Shown: piece after piece, positions 7,301 to 7,402 of the stretch
How positions within the stretch are numbered: position 1 is the first letter of the stretch
How the letters are laid out: every line of letters starts with the position of its first letter
Assembly (NCBI GenBank): GCA_016788685.1
Contig: JAEUSS010000580.1
Coordinates: 1-7,402 of the forward strand
Direction of reading: 5' to 3'
Source of the DNA: Prolixibacteraceae bacterium
GTDB lineage: Bacteria > Bacteroidota > Bacteroidia > Bacteroidales > Prolixibacteraceae
DNA: 7,402 nt
Translations under genes and position numbers: made by a program
The notes under the pieces: model-generated
What the model saw: the letters and a program-made list of their open reading frames with translations, nothing else
Databases searched by the model: none
What the model was told of the DNA's origin: nothing

Positions 7301-7402
7301 GTCATTCAGAACCATTCAGCAGCATCGGCCAATGTTTTATCTGCTCACGTGATGTTTTTTCCCGGTTTTACTCCGGACTTTGATCGTTGCGTTTAGTATT
7401 CA

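Noticed and set aside
7368..7402. Minus-strand frame open from the window edge to a TAA at 7370-7368, possibly the last ten codons of an upstream gene
   Set aside because: Only about ten codons are visible and none is recognisable. It could be the tail of the importer's missing partner gene, but such a short open stretch carries almost no evidence.
7301..7402. Cobalamin riboswitch upstream of the importer
   Set aside because: I looked for the conserved B12-box type core on the minus strand and did not find it in the visible sequence. An element further upstream cannot be excluded.

Overview
The window looks like ordinary chromosomal DNA from a member of the Bacteroidota, possibly the Marinilabiliales/Prolixibacteraceae. 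The grounds are the moderate GC content, start codons without Shine-Dalgarno sequences, candidate promoters of the TAnnTTTG type, and protein variants typical of that phylum (the RND pump with a long last periplasmic loop, and a 750-residue PiT transporter with a soluble tail). The lineage is inferred from these traits and is not proven.

Layout, left to right. (1) Positions 2-1846, plus strand: the C-terminal half of a large RND-family efflux permease whose 5' part lies outside the window. (2) Positions 1847-2155: a 309-base gap between convergent genes. It holds one intrinsic-type hairpin after the RND gene, an elaborately self-complementary stretch (2000-2091), and a perfect 17-bp hairpin just before the end of the next gene. 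(3) Positions 2156-4417, minus strand: a PiT-family inorganic phosphate transporter with a C-terminal helical domain resembling PhoU. (4) Positions 4418-4883: a 466-base gap with a likely promoter for the transporter and no convincing gene. (5) Positions 4884-5324, minus: a small CoA-binding (Rossmann-fold) protein. (6) Positions 5401-6231 and 6231-7253, minus: the ATPase and permease of a FecCD/BtuCD-type importer for an iron chelate, heme or cobalamin. The two overlap by one base (TAATG). (7) Positions 7254-7402: a candidate promoter for the importer, then sequence of unknown content.

The permease, ATPase and perhaps the CoA-binding gene probably form one transcription unit read right to left. 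The phosphate transporter probably has its own promoter. The importer's substrate-binding protein and outer-membrane receptor are not in the window, so its substrate cannot be named. The RND pump's membrane-fusion and outer-membrane partners are likewise outside.

I do not see a clearly undescribed multi-gene system. The feature that best repays a second look is the nested, strongly foldable segment at 2000-2091. It is followed directly by a terminator hairpin, lies outside both neighbouring genes, and could be a small structured RNA.
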